DNA of 64,000 bases. It comes from Pseudomonas sp. RIT-PI-AD (GTDB lineage Bacteria > Pseudomonadota > Gammaproteobacteria > Pseudomonadales > Pseudomonadaceae). Under the pieces are notes generated by a model, which searched no databases, was not told where the DNA came from, and saw nothing but the letters and a program-made list of their open reading frames with translations. Where the stretch lies: assembly GCF_025642785.1 (NCBI RefSeq), contig NZ_JANZKU010000010.1:1-64000 (forward strand). Direction: 5' to 3'. Below are positions 26,553 to 35,149 of the stretch, in pieces. Position numbers and translations under genes: made by a program. Numbering within the stretch: position 1 is the stretch's first letter; each line of letters opens with the position of its first letter.

Positions 26553-27617
26553 ATGAACTCTCTTTTTTCCGAAGTCAAAGTAGGTCGTTACACCCTCTCC
26601 AATCGTATGGTCATGGCGCCGATGACACGGTCTCGTGCCGACGATGCCGGCGTGCCGTCCGATCTGGTCACCACCTATTATTCCCAGCGTGCCTCAGCCG
26701 GGCTGATCGTCAGCGAAGGCGTGTTCCCGGTTGCCATGGGCAAGGGTTACGTTCGCACCCCCGGCATCGAAACCGCCGAGCAAGTGGCGGCCTGGAAGAA
26801 AGTCACCAGCGCCGTGCACGCGCGCGGTGGTCGTATCTTCATGCAACTGATGCATTGCGGACGCGTATCCCACCCTTCGTTGCTACCGGACGGCGCACAG
26901 CCGCAGGCGCCTTCGCCGATCAAGGCAGCGGGCCAGACCTACACCGCAACCGGTTTGCAGGATTTCGTCACCCCGCACGCGCTGACCGTTGCCGAGATTG
27001 CAGAGGTGGTCGCGGGGTATCGTCAGGCGGCACGCCTGGCGATCGAAGCCGGTTTCGATGGCGTTGAATTGCATGCCGCGTCGGGTTACCTGCCTGAGCA
27101 ATTCCTTTCCACCGGCAGCAACCAGCGCGCCGACCAGTACGGTGGTTCGGTCGAAAACCGCGCACGCTTCGTTCTGGAAGTACTCGCCGCCATGGTCGGC
27201 GAAGTGGGTGGCGATCGGGTGGGCATCAAGATTTCCCCGGAGATGAACTTCAACGACATCGTCGACGCCCACCCGCAGGAAACCTACACCTACCTCGTTA
27301 CCCAGCTGCGCGACCTGAAACTGGCATACCTGCATGTGGCTCTGTTCGGTGCGAAATTCGACTACCACGCAGCCCTGCGCCCGCTGTTCGACGGCCGTTA
27401 CCTGATCGGCAGTGGCCAGAGCAAAGAAAGTGCCGAATCGCTCCTCGCGGAGGGGAAAGCGGACGCTGTGGTATTTGGCAGCGCCTTCCTCGCCAACCCC
27501 GACCTGCCTGAGCGTTTCCGCGCCGGAGCCGAACTGAACGTCCCGAACAAAGACCTCTTCTACACCCCTGGCGCTGAAGGCTATATCGACTACCCCGCCA
27601 TGACCGAAAGGGTCTGA
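26553..27617 (+). CDS. Old Yellow Enzyme-family FMN-dependent alkene reductase
   Basis: A 354-residue TIM-barrel flavoenzyme. The N terminus NRMVMAPMTRSRA, the FMN-site MQLMHCGRVSHPS, the catalytic stretch ELHAASGYLPEQFLS, NQRADQYGGSVENRARF and the C-terminal phosphate-binding IGSGQS are all diagnostic of the NemA/XenB-like OYE group. These reduce electrophilic alkenes, quinones or nitro compounds with NAD(P)H. The start at 26553 follows GAGGAG at a good distance. Pirin and isochorismatase-like genes follow on the same strand, so the cassette may detoxify reactive aromatics or quinones (inference). Confidence 0.9.
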   Translation: MNSLFSEVKVGRYTLSNRMVMAPMTRSRADDAGVPSDLVTTYYSQRASAGLIVSEGVFPVAMGKGYVRTPGIETAEQVAAWKKVTSAVHARGGRIFMQLMHCGRVSHPSLLPDGAQPQAPSPIKAAGQTYTATGLQDFVTPHALTVAEIAEVVAGYRQAARLAIEAGFDGVELHAASGYLPEQFLSTGSNQRADQYGGSVENRARFVLEVLAAMVGEVGGDRVGIKISPEMNFNDIVDAHPQETYTYLVTQLRDLKLAYLHVALFGAKFDYHAALRPLFDGRYLIGSGQSKESAESLLAEGKADAVVFGSAFLANPDLPERFRAGAELNVPNKDLFYTPGAEGYIDYPAMTERV

Positions 27618-27627
27618 GGAGACCGTC

Positions 27628-28467
27628 ATGTTATCCAGCGCACGTCTGCAGCGCATGAACCACGGCAGCCGGTTCAGGGCTTTCAATATGCGTGGCGACC
27701 AGTATGCAAAACCTATCGATCCATTCCTGGGTGTCGATCACGCCTGGATCAGCGGGCCGACGTTCCCACCGCACCCTCATGCAGGTTTTTCAGCGGTCTC
27801 GTACCTGTTTCTGGATTCGGAAACAGGCATCGACAACCAGGACTCCCTGGGCAACCGCAACTTGATTCAACCCGGTGGGCTGCACTGGACGGCAGCGGGA
27901 CAAGGCATCGTTCACGAGGAGGTTCCGGCCGAGCCCGGCAAGACCGTCCACATGCTTCAGATCTTCATCAATTTGCCGGAACGGAAACAGAACGCTGCGC
28001 CATTTGCGTTGAGTCTCGAAGCCCAAGACGTACCCGTCATCTACAAATCAGCAGCAAAGATTCGCGTGCCGCTGGGCAGCTTCGAGGGGGCTGTATCTCC
28101 CCTGAGAGTGCCTACAGAAGTACGCCTACTGGATATCTCGCTGGAAGACGGCGGTGAAGTCGCGATCTCGGTTCCGGAAGGTCACATCGCCTTCGTCATG
28201 CCAATCGATGGCGAAGTCTGGGTGGACGGGCAGTCCTTCGACCTGGCTCATCCGAAAGCGGCAGTGAACCTGCCCCAAACGCCGGATCGCCTGGTGAAGC
28301 TGGCTGCCAAAAAGGGGAGCGCCAAGGCCGTCATGTTTTCTGGCGTCCCCCTGAATCAGCCGGTGTTCTGGCAAGGCCCACTGGCGCTTGCCTCCGCAGA
28401 CGCGTTGATTAAAGCGGTCACCGGATACCAGCGCGGCGCATTCGGAACACTGCACGGCGCGAACTGA
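27628..28467 (+). CDS. Pirin-family bicupin protein (first copy)
   Basis: A 279-residue double-cupin protein. The N-terminal cupin has the pirin metal ligands in PPHPHAGFSAVSY and GLHWTAAGQGIVHEE; the C-terminal cupin is degenerate. Some bacterial pirins have quercetin 2,3-dioxygenase activity or act as redox-sensitive partners of enzymes; which applies here is unknown. A strong ribosome binding site (GAGGAG) precedes ATG 27628, 10 bp after the OYE stop, so the two are one transcript. Confidence 0.88.
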   Translation: MLSSARLQRMNHGSRFRAFNMRGDQYAKPIDPFLGVDHAWISGPTFPPHPHAGFSAVSYLFLDSETGIDNQDSLGNRNLIQPGGLHWTAAGQGIVHEEVPAEPGKTVHMLQIFINLPERKQNAAPFALSLEAQDVPVIYKSAAKIRVPLGSFEGAVSPLRVPTEVRLLDISLEDGGEVAISVPEGHIAFVMPIDGEVWVDGQSFDLAHPKAAVNLPQTPDRLVKLAAKKGSAKAVMFSGVPLNQPVFWQGPLALASADALIKAVTGYQRGAFGTLHGAN

Positions 28468-28523
28468 TACAGACGCTCCCCACTCGGGGCGATCCACCCC
28501 ACACCATCGCCAGGAAATTCAAC

Positions 28524-29108
28524 ATGACCTACGAAAAATTCAGTGCCGACAATGCCGCGCTTCTGCTGATAGACCACCAGGTCGGCACCATGGGCTGGGC
28601 GAAATCCATGCCCTTTGAAGAACTCAAACGCAACGCCCTGATGCTCGCCAAAGCCGCTCGCATCCTCAAGCTCCCTGTGGTGCTGACTTCCAGTATGGAA
28701 GAGCACGCTCAAGGGCCTTTGCTGAGCGAGCTCGAAGAGATCCTTCCGAGCGAATTTGCGGGTCGCATCAAGCGCCTGGGAATCGTCAATGCCATGGACG
28801 ATGAGCACTTCGCCGCTGCCGTAAAAGCCACGGGGCGCAGGAAGCTGATCATCGCTGGCGTGACCAACGACGTCTGCACGGTGTACCCGGCGCTGTCGCT
28901 GGTTCGCGATGGTTTCGAAGTCCAGGTCGTGGCTGACGGGGGTGCCTCGCCCACCGCCATGGCCAATGACATCGCCCTGCGCCGTATGGATAAGGCCGGT
29001 GTGACGCTCACCACCACCAACCAGTTGATCGCCGAACTGGCGGGCAGTTGGGCTACGCCGGAGGGTGGCCAGTTGGTGCAAGTGCTGATGGAAGCATTTG
29101 GCGATTGA
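28524..29108 (+). CDS. Isochorismatase-family (YcaC-like) cysteine hydrolase
   Basis: A 194-residue Rossmann-like hydrolase with the catalytic triad in place: Asp in LLIDHQVG (residue 17), a central Lys, and the nucleophilic Cys in GVTNDVCTVYPAL. It also has the GGASPT turn and DIALRRM typical of YcaC-type members, whose substrates are mostly unknown amides. AGGAAA precedes ATG 28524. It lies 56 bp after the first pirin gene. Confidence 0.87.
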   Translation: MTYEKFSADNAALLLIDHQVGTMGWAKSMPFEELKRNALMLAKAARILKLPVVLTSSMEEHAQGPLLSELEEILPSEFAGRIKRLGIVNAMDDEHFAAAVKATGRRKLIIAGVTNDVCTVYPALSLVRDGFEVQVVADGGASPTAMANDIALRRMDKAGVTLTTTNQLIAELAGSWATPEGGQLVQVLMEAFGD

Positions 29109-29252
29109 TGCGCCGATTACAACCAGCGGAGCTGCTGTCATGGCTCCTCTGGTCAAACCGGTGATGTCGAAGGTATTGCCGCGCAAGAGATTCAGTAGCA
29201 GTCAAACGCGCATGAGTGCTCGATGTCATCCGCTGATAATTGGAGGCTTGAT

Positions 29253-29984
29253 ATGCAAATTTTCCGCGCCGAGCAACGGACAACCCATGGCCATGGCTCG
29301 TTTCACATCGAACGGGTCAAACCGGGCCTGGCTTATGCCAACAACAAAGACCCAGCCCTGGGGCCTCTGAGTGGATTTGACCACGCCACGCTAGGCGTCG
29401 GCACCCTGGTCAAGATGCATGAACACGTGAACGACGAGATCCTCAGTTACATGTGGAAAGGCACCATGCTTCACGAGGACAAGGCCGGCAACATCATCCC
29501 GATTTCCCGCACCAAGCTCATGATGATGAATGCCGGTAAAAGCTTCTGGCATGAAGAAAGCACGCCCGACGAAGCGGTCGAGATGCTGCAGATTTTCGTG
29601 CGGCCTCGCGAGGCCGATCTGTCGGGCCACGTGCATTTCCTGGAGCGCGCAGAAGGCACTCCGGTGGGTGAATGGGGATGGGTCGCGGGCCCGGAAGGCA
29701 GCGAAGCCCCCTTGATCATCCGCAATCAGGTGTATGTCTACGACGCGGTGTTGGAAGCTGACCAGCAGATCACCCCGGTAGCGCGACCCGGTCTGGTGTC
29801 CTGGCTGTACGTGCTGGACGGTGAGGTGATAGTGGACGGACACCCGCTTGGCAAGGGCGACGGCGTAAGTTCCGCACAAGCCCCATTGCCCTCCCTCCAG
29901 GCCAAGACGGAAAGCTCGCTCGTGCTGTTTTTGGTCGACATGACGGCGCCTTATTCGTTGGCCGGAACGATCAGCGGATCTTGA
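29253..29984 (+). CDS. Pirin-family bicupin protein (second copy)
   Basis: A 243-residue pirin-like bicupin, shorter than the first and of the YhhW-like kind. Metal-site candidates are HEHVNDEILSYMW in the first cupin and SFWHEEST further on; the C-terminal half has LVSWLYVLDGEVIVDGHPL. The ATG at 29253 is preceded by TGGAGG; an upstream in-frame ATG at 29223 is less likely. It closes the plus-strand cassette. Two different pirins in one operon suggests separate roles rather than simple redundancy (inference). Confidence 0.85.
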   Translation: MQIFRAEQRTTHGHGSFHIERVKPGLAYANNKDPALGPLSGFDHATLGVGTLVKMHEHVNDEILSYMWKGTMLHEDKAGNIIPISRTKLMMMNAGKSFWHEESTPDEAVEMLQIFVRPREADLSGHVHFLERAEGTPVGEWGWVAGPEGSEAPLIIRNQVYVYDAVLEADQQITPVARPGLVSWLYVLDGEVIVDGHPLGKGDGVSSAQAPLPSLQAKTESSLVLFLVDMTAPYSLAGTISGS

Positions 29985-30155
29985 ATCGATGGCTTCGGAC
30001 GAAGAGATCACCCTCATCGGCGGTTCAACGGTGGTCTGTGGATCGAGTAGGTGGACGGTTATCGGCTTGTTGCGGCAACGCTTCCAGGCCGATAGCGGAC
30101 GCCCGCTTCCGGGCACAGGTCCTGTGTCGGTTTCCGACGCTGCGTCGTCTTCCCA

Positions 30156-30173
30156 GGCCCGCTCCTGCGGGCC
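30156..30173. terminator. Hairpin after the pirin cassette
   Basis: A 7-bp perfect GC stem (GGCCCGC / GCGGGCC) with a TCCT loop lies between the convergent pirin and SDR genes. There is no T-run on either strand, so function as a bidirectional terminator is only likely by position. Confidence 0.35.
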
Positions 30174-30213
30174 CCTCGGGACAATCCGATTCGTGACCCC
30201 ATAAGCCGCGGCC

Positions 30214-30981
30214 CTACTCGCCCGCCCGCGCCGCTGCCATCTGGTCGTTGAAGGTCTGGAAGAATTGCGCATACCCGCCGTTCACCTCGGCGAAGCGCAG
30301 CGGTTTGACCCGCTCCACCAGGATTTCATCGGCATCGGGCGATCGCTGGAGGATTCCCATGACTTCGTCGATAAACGCCTTCAACGGCATCGCGTGCGGA
30401 TCGTTCGCCTGACGCTCGCCCATCAGTTCGGTCTGTACGTAGGGCGGCACCAGTTCGTGGACGTTTACTGCCGTGTCCTTGAGCTGGTAGCGCAGCGACT
30501 GGCTGTAGGAATGCACGGCGGCCTTGATCGCACAGTAGCTGGGCGTAAGCGCCAGGGGCACGAAGGCCAGGCCTGAGGACACGGTGACGATCGCCGCATG
30601 GGGCTGCTTGAGGAAGTGCGGCAACAGCAGCCCGTCCAGACGAATCGGGCCCAATAGATTGGTGGCGACGGTGGCCTCGAGCTCGGTGGCGCCAGCGCGC
30701 AGCGATTCGCCGCGCATGATGCCCGCGCAGTGGATCACCGCGTTCAGCTTCGGGTAACGGGCGATGAGTTGCTCGGCGACTCGTTGGGTGCTTGCCGGGT
30801 CGCAGGTATCGAGTACCGCATAGTGCAGGCCCGGATTGGCCTCGACGACCTCCTTGAGCACCGACTCGCGGCGCCCGGCAATGATCACCTCGTTGCCCAG
30901 GGCCAGGAAGGCCTCCGCCAGCGCGCGACCGATTCCGCTGCCGCCGCCGGTGACCAGAAGGGTATTACCTGTAGTTTGCAT
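30214..30981 (-). CDS. Short-chain dehydrogenase/reductase, DltE-like
   Basis: A 255-residue classical SDR with cofactor loop TGGGSGIG (11-18), HCAGIMRGE and the active-site stretch VSSGLAFVPLALTPSYCAIK, which supplies Ser, Tyr and Lys. After it comes VHELVPPYVQTELMG. It resembles the DltE/UcpA-like SDRs. The substrate is unknown. It is divergent from an HxlR regulator with 131 bp between the starts, suggesting a regulator-target pair. Confidence 0.85.
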   Translation of the reverse strand: MQTTGNTLLVTGGGSGIGRALAEAFLALGNEVIIAGRRESVLKEVVEANPGLHYAVLDTCDPASTQRVAEQLIARYPKLNAVIHCAGIMRGESLRAGATELEATVATNLLGPIRLDGLLLPHFLKQPHAAIVTVSSGLAFVPLALTPSYCAIKAAVHSYSQSLRYQLKDTAVNVHELVPPYVQTELMGERQANDPHAMPLKAFIDEVMGILQRSPDADEILVERVKPLRFAEVNGGYAQFFQTFNDQMAAARAGE

Positions 30982-31112
30982 GGCTGTCTCCAGTAAGCTC
31001 GGGAAAGTGCGGCGCCTCGTGCCGAGCGACCTGGATTACCATAGAGTCACTCGGCGCAGACGGGAAGTAGGCGCTGGAAAGTGCCGTACTAACCCGCAGG
31101 AAACCATGGCTC

Positions 31113-31547
31113 ATGAACGATCCGCTGCAACCCGCCACTCGCCCTCCGCAATGGCCTCATGCCGGCGATCCACGCGACCCCGAACTGGATAGGCTGGTGC
31201 GCGAAATCATCGGTCGCATCGCCGACAAATGGACGATGTTGGTGATCGAGGCCCTCGCCGAACAGGGCTGCCTGCGGTTCACCCAACTGGCAGCGCAGGT
31301 CGGGGGCGTCAGCCAGAAAATGCTGACTAAAACCGTGCGCCAGATGGAAGCCGATGGCTTGCTGGTGCGAACCGTCTACCCGCAGGTACCGCCGAAGGTG
31401 GAATACCGCCTCACCGAGATGGGCATGAGCCTGGGGGAGGCATTTTGCGGCGTGTGGTTATGGGCTGAACGGCATCGCCAGGACATAGAGTCCTCGCGCC
31501 AGGCCTACCAGGCGCAGGCCATGCTGAATGGGGTGCGGGAGAGTTGA
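31113..31547 (+). CDS. HxlR-family winged-helix regulator
   Basis: A 144-residue HxlR-type protein: IADKWTMLVIEALAEQG, LRFTQLAAQVGGVSQKMLTK as the helix-turn-helix, LEADGLLVR-like recognition wing (MEADGLLVRTVYPQVPPKVE) and YRLTEMGMSLG. Family members often sense electrophiles or redox state and repress a neighbouring oxidoreductase. The divergent SDR is the likely target. No conserved single N-terminal Cys is present, so a cysteine-switch mechanism is not evident. Confidence 0.87.
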   Translation: MNDPLQPATRPPQWPHAGDPRDPELDRLVREIIGRIADKWTMLVIEALAEQGCLRFTQLAAQVGGVSQKMLTKTVRQMEADGLLVRTVYPQVPPKVEYRLTEMGMSLGEAFCGVWLWAERHRQDIESSRQAYQAQAMLNGVRES

Positions 31548-31786
31548 GGCTTACAAGTCCAGCGCGTTGGTGACCGCAGTCACCCACTACAAGCAGGTGG
31601 GGCCTGGGATGCGCTGGCCGACTCGATGCAAGGCCGTGCGCTGGATGAAAGTCCGACACCTGCAAAGGAGAATGACGCGGCCCGTTTGCGCTAGGCATCG
31701 CGTCCACTCCGAGGACCTGCGGTTAAAGCGCACCCGAGCCCCATCAAGCAGTGAACGAGCAAAATCTCCAGCGGTAACGGCGGGTC

Positions 31787-31820
31787 CCCGAGGAAGGCTC
31801 TGCGCTGAGCCTTCCTCGGG
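31787..31820. terminator. Long perfect hairpin downstream of glmS
   Basis: CCCGAGGAAGGCTC and its exact complement GAGCCTTCCTCGGG are separated by TGCGCT, giving a 14-bp uninterrupted stem 74 bp beyond the glmS stop. Neither strand has a following T-run. It may end glmS transcription or be a leftover of an inserted element. Confidence 0.45.
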
Positions 31821-31864
31821 ATAACCGGTAAGGGCTAGGGGGCGGCCGCCCCCGCGACAGTTTT

Positions 31865-31873
31865 CACCCTCCT
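31865..31873 (-). other. Predicted attTn7 insertion point (unoccupied)
   Basis: Tn7 elements insert about 25 bp beyond the glmS stop, directed by TnsD recognition of the conserved 3' end of glmS. The glmS 3' end here codes [11 protein letters not shown] as usual. No Tn7 end, tns gene or 5-bp duplication with foreign cargo is seen next to it. Confidence 0.55.
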
Positions 31874-31893
31874 GGACCCAGCTCGCCGCTCCC

Positions 31894-33744
31894 TCACTCC
31901 ACCGTGACCGACTTGGCCAGGTTGCGCGGCTGGTCGACGTCGGTGCCCCGCAGCACCGCGACGTAGTAGGACAGGAGTTGCAGCGGCAGGGTGTAGAGGA
32001 TCGGCGCCAGCACGTCGTCGATGTGCGGCATGGCCACCACCTGGGTGCCCGGGCCGGGGTCGATGCCGGCCTCGCGGTCGGCGAAGACGATCAGCTCACC
32101 GCCGCGGGCGCGCACTTCCTGCAGGTTGGACTTGAGCTTCTCCACCAGCTCGTTGTTCGGCGCCACCGTCACCACCGGCATGTCGCCGTCCACCAGCGCC
32201 AGGGGACCGTGCTTGAGTTCGCCGGCGGGGTAGGCCTCGGCGTGGATGTAGGAGATTTCCTTGAGCTTGAGCGCGCCCTCCATGGCCACCGGGAACTGGG
32301 TGCCGCGGCCGAGGAACAGGCTGTGGTGCTTGTCGGCGAAGAATTCCGAGACCTTCTCGATGGTCTTGTCCATGGCCAGCGCCTCGCCCAGGCGGGTCGG
32401 CAGGCGCCGCAATTCTTCCACCAGGCGTGCTTCCACGCCCGCCCCGAGGGTGCCGCGCACCTGGCCGAGGGCAAGGGTCAGCAGCAGCAGCGCGACCAGT
32501 TGGGTGGTGAAGGCTTTGGTGGACGCCACGCCGATCTCCAGGCCGGCCTGGGTCAGCAGGGTCAGGTCGGATTCGCGCACCAGGGAGCTGGTGCCGACGT
32601 TGCAGATGGCCAGGCTGCTCAGGTAGGACGAGGCCTTGCTGTCGCCGGACTTGGCGTTGCGCAAGGCGGCCAGGGTGTCGGCGGTTTCGCCGGACTGGGA
32701 GATGCTGACGAACAGGGTGTCGGCCTGCACGGCCACTTTGCGGTAGCGGAATTCGCTGGCCACCTCCACCTGGCAGGGGATTCCCGCCAGGTCCTCCAGC
32801 CAGTAACGCGCCACCATGCCGGCGTGGTAGCTGGTGCCGCAGGCGACGATCTGCACGTTCTTCACCCGGGCGAACAGTTCGGCCGCCTGGGGCCCGAAGG
32901 CCTGCACCAGGACGTGGTCGCTGCCCAGGCGGCCTTCCAGGGTGCGCTGCACCACCTTGGGTTGCTCGTGGATTTCCTTGAGCATGAAGTGGCGGTACTC
33001 GCCCTTGTCGGCGGCTTCCGCGCCTTCGTGGTACTGCACGGTCTCGCGGGTCACCGGCTGGCCATGCACGTCCCAGACCTGCACGCTGTCGCGGCGCAGT
33101 TCGGCGATGTCGCCTTCCTCCAGGTACATGAAGCGGTCGGTCACCTGGCGCAGGGCGATCTGGTCGGAGGCGAGGAAGTTCTCGCCCAGGCCCAGGCCGA
33201 TCACCAGCGGGCTGCCGCTGCGGGTGGCGAGCAGGCGATCCGGCTGGGCCCGGCTGATCACCGCCAGGCCGTAGGCGCCGTGCAACTCGCCGACCGCGGC
33301 CTTGAGCGCGGCGGTGAGGTCGCCGAGGCTCTGCAGCTTGTGGTGCAGCAGGTGGACGATCACCTCGGTATCGGTTTCCGAGGTGAACACGTAGCCCAGG
33401 CCCTGCAGGCGCTCACGCAGCGGACCATGGTTCTCGATGATGCCGTTGTGCACCACCGCCAGCTCGTCGCCGGAAAAGTGCGGGTGGGCGTTGTGCTCGC
33501 AGGGCGCGCCGTGGGTGGCCCAACGGGTGTGGGCGATGCCCAGGCGGCCGCTCAGCGGTTCTTCGGCCAGGGCCCGCTCCAGGCTGCTGACCTTGCCGGT
33601 GCGGCGGTGCCGACGCAGCGCGCCGCCGTCGTCGATCAGCGCCAGGCCGGCGCTGTCGTAGCCCCGGTATTCGAGGCGCTTGAGGCCCTCGACCAGAATC
33701 GCGGCGATGTTACGCTCGGCGACCGCTCCCACTATTCCACACAT
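31894..33744 (-). CDS. glmS: Glutamine:fructose-6-phosphate aminotransferase
   Basis: A 616-residue, full-length GlmS. The N-terminal glutaminase domain starts [11 protein letters not shown], where Cys2 becomes the catalytic nucleophile, with RWATHG and HNGIIENH. Two SIS isomerase domains follow, with [20 protein letters not shown] and [15 protein letters not shown], and the C terminus is [11 protein letters not shown]. It makes glucosamine-6-phosphate, the first step toward UDP-GlcNAc. AGGAG precedes the ATG. It lies 19 bp after glmR and is presumably in its transcript. No glmS ribozyme is present upstream, as expected for a Gram-negative. Confidence 0.98.
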   Translation of the reverse strand: MCGIVGAVAERNIAAILVEGLKRLEYRGYDSAGLALIDDGGALRRHRRTGKVSSLERALAEEPLSGRLGIAHTRWATHGAPCEHNAHPHFSGDELAVVHNGIIENHGPLRERLQGLGYVFTSETDTEVIVHLLHHKLQSLGDLTAALKAAVGELHGAYGLAVISRAQPDRLLATRSGSPLVIGLGLGENFLASDQIALRQVTDRFMYLEEGDIAELRRDSVQVWDVHGQPVTRETVQYHEGAEAADKGEYRHFMLKEIHEQPKVVQRTLEGRLGSDHVLVQAFGPQAAELFARVKNVQIVACGTSYHAGMVARYWLEDLAGIPCQVEVASEFRYRKVAVQADTLFVSISQSGETADTLAALRNAKSGDSKASSYLSSLAICNVGTSSLVRESDLTLLTQAGLEIGVASTKAFTTQLVALLLLTLALGQVRGTLGAGVEARLVEELRRLPTRLGEALAMDKTIEKVSEFFADKHHSLFLGRGTQFPVAMEGALKLKEISYIHAEAYPAGELKHGPLALVDGDMPVVTVAPNNELVEKLKSNLQEVRARGGELIVFADREAGIDPGPGTQVVAMPHIDDVLAPILYTLPLQLLSYYVAVLRGTDVDQPRNLAKSVTVE

Positions 33745-33763
33745 GTCGATGCTCCTGTCGGGT

Positions 33764-34531
33764 TCACACGGCGGCGCAGACCAGCTGCACCCCGCGGGCT
33801 TGGATGAGTTCGCGCGCCGCGGGATCGAGGCGCTCGTCGGTGATCAGGCGATGAATGCTGCTCCAGGGCAGCTCCAGGTTGGGAATCCGCCGGCCCACTT
33901 TGTCGCTCTCGACCATCACGGTGACTTCGCGGGCGACGTCCGCCATCACCCGCGAGAGGCCGAGCAGTTCGTTGAAGGTGGTGGTGCCGCGTTGCAGGTC
34001 GATGCCGTCGGCGCCGATGAACAACTGGTCGAAATCGTAGGAGCGCAGCACCAGTTCGGCGACCTGCCCCTGGAAGGATTCCGAGTGGGGGTCCCAGGTG
34101 CCGCCGGTCATCAGCAGCACCGGCTCGTGCTCCAGCTCGCGCAGGGCATTGGCCACGTTGAGCGAGTTGGTCATCACCACCAGGCCCGGCTTGTGGCTCA
34201 GTTCAGGAATCATCGCCGCCGTGGTGCTGCCGCTGTCGATGATGATCCGTGCGTGTTCGCGTATGCAGCTCACCGCCGCCCGGGCGATGGCCTGCTTGTA
34301 GGGGGAAACCGGCTGCGCCGGCTCGGCGATCAATTCCTGGGGCATGGGCACCGCGCCGCCGTAGCGTCGCAGCAACAGGCCGTTTTTTTCCAGGGCGGCG
34401 AGGTCCTTGCGGATGGTCACTTCGGAGGTGGCGAAGGCCTTGGCCAGGGCTTCCACGCTGACTTCCCCACGTTCGGCCAGGAGCGAAAGAATGCTATGGC
34501 GGCGCTGCGGCGTGTTTCGTTTATTGATCAC
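33764..34531 (-). CDS. glmR: DeoR-family repressor of glmS
   Basis: A 255-residue DeoR regulator. The N-terminal winged helix is [20 protein letters not shown] followed by [17 protein letters not shown] and LRRYGGAVP; the C-terminal sugar-phosphate-binding domain has [14 protein letters not shown] and [12 protein letters not shown]. It starts at GTG 34531 without a ribosome binding site, directly against a dyad-rich region that looks like its own operator. Position between glmS and glmU is conserved in Pseudomonas, where GlmR senses amino-sugar phosphate supply (established for the group, as I recall). Confidence 0.92.
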   Translation of the reverse strand: MINKRNTPQRRHSILSLLAERGEVSVEALAKAFATSEVTIRKDLAALEKNGLLLRRYGGAVPMPQELIAEPAQPVSPYKQAIARAAVSCIREHARIIIDSGSTTAAMIPELSHKPGLVVMTNSLNVANALRELEHEPVLLMTGGTWDPHSESFQGQVAELVLRSYDFDQLFIGADGIDLQRGTTTFNELLGLSRVMADVAREVTVMVESDKVGRRIPNLELPWSSIHRLITDERLDPAARELIQARGVQLVCAAV

Positions 34532-34535
34532 TAAG

Positions 34536-34562
34536 TTTCGATTCGAAATTTAATTTCGCGAA
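34536..34562. promoter_or_regulatory. Probable GlmR operator
   Basis: Immediately upstream of the glmR start are two overlapping-style dyads in an AT-rich setting: TTTCGATTCGAAA (34536-34548, a perfect 6-1-6 inverted repeat) and TTCGCGAA (34555-34562). They share the TTCG half-site and lie 19 bp apart. Repeated half-sites of this kind are typical DeoR-family operators, so autoregulation of glmR-glmS is likely. Confidence 0.6.
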
Positions 34563-34586
34563 TCAAAACCTAATGATCAATGCCCG

Positions 34587-35144
34587 TCAAGGGGCGCCGG
34601 ACAGATTCAGACGATCGAGCACGAAGTCCACTCGCTCGGCCACCCCGATACGGGGCAGCTCGGTGACCCGGTAGCCGAGTTCGCCGTAAACCCGCCGCAT
34701 GGCGTCGAAGGTGACGCGGGCCAAGGGAAAGTCCTGGCGGCGCTCATTGTCCTGCTCGAAGATTTCCGCCCAGGGCGGCGCGATGAAAACCTCCTGCGCA
34801 TAGACCAGGCCGGTACAGCGACGATAGAAAGCGTCCTCGACCGGCAGGCCGCTTATCCGCAGGTAACCGATGATGTCCGGGGCGCCACGGTCGGCGAAGA
34901 CCCTGCCCGGTTGGGCCAAGGCCCAGGCATGGCTACGAAGGTCCGCCGCGAGCATCCGTTCGGCGAACGCCCGCGGATCGCGCCAGGGCAGTGCCTGACC
35001 GGCGTTCTCCCGCTCTTCGCGGATGATTCGCCGACCTGCCTCGTCCGTGCAGGCGAAACCCCGCTCGCGCAAGGCGTCGATCAGCGTGGTCTTGCCCGAA
35101 CCGGGCCCGCCGGTGATCACATGGATGCGCGCGCCCGTTTCCAT
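34587..35144 (-). CDS. Small P-loop AAA/kinase-like ATPase
   Basis: A 185-residue nucleotide-binding protein with Walker A GGPGSGKTT (12-20), CTDEAGRRIIREE after it and DRGAPDIIGYLR in the Walker B region. It resembles the AAA_28-type, NadR/thymidylate-kinase-like phosphotransferases. It lies 5 bp after glmU and before glmR, so it is part of the amino-sugar gene group. PAO1 has a hypothetical gene at this place (PA5551, from memory). Its substrate is unknown. Confidence 0.8.
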   Translation of the reverse strand: METGARIHVITGGPGSGKTTLIDALRERGFACTDEAGRRIIREERENAGQALPWRDPRAFAERMLAADLRSHAWALAQPGRVFADRGAPDIIGYLRISGLPVEDAFYRRCTGLVYAQEVFIAPPWAEIFEQDNERRQDFPLARVTFDAMRRVYGELGYRVTELPRIGVAERVDFVLDRLNLSGAP

Positions 35145-35149
35145 GAAGC

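Larger units (their letters stand above)
31548..31893. other. Glms-downstream intergenic region with a long hairpin
   Basis: No gene is supported in these 346 bp. Present are the 14-bp hairpin at 31787-31820, a 16-bp self-complementary G/C block at about 31839-31854 (GGGGGCGG / CCGCCCCC) and the predicted Tn7 insertion point near 31869. The part around 31600-31700 looks like structured-RNA or mobile-element debris, but I could not identify it. Confidence 0.45.

Noticed and set aside
31860-31893. A Tn7-family insertion at the glmS attachment site
   Set aside because: Neither transposon ends nor tns genes are present, and the glmS-HxlR gap is only 346 bp.
33745-33763. A glmS ribozyme upstream of glmS
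   Set aside because: Only 19 bp separate glmR and glmS, too little for the ribozyme, which is a Gram-positive feature.
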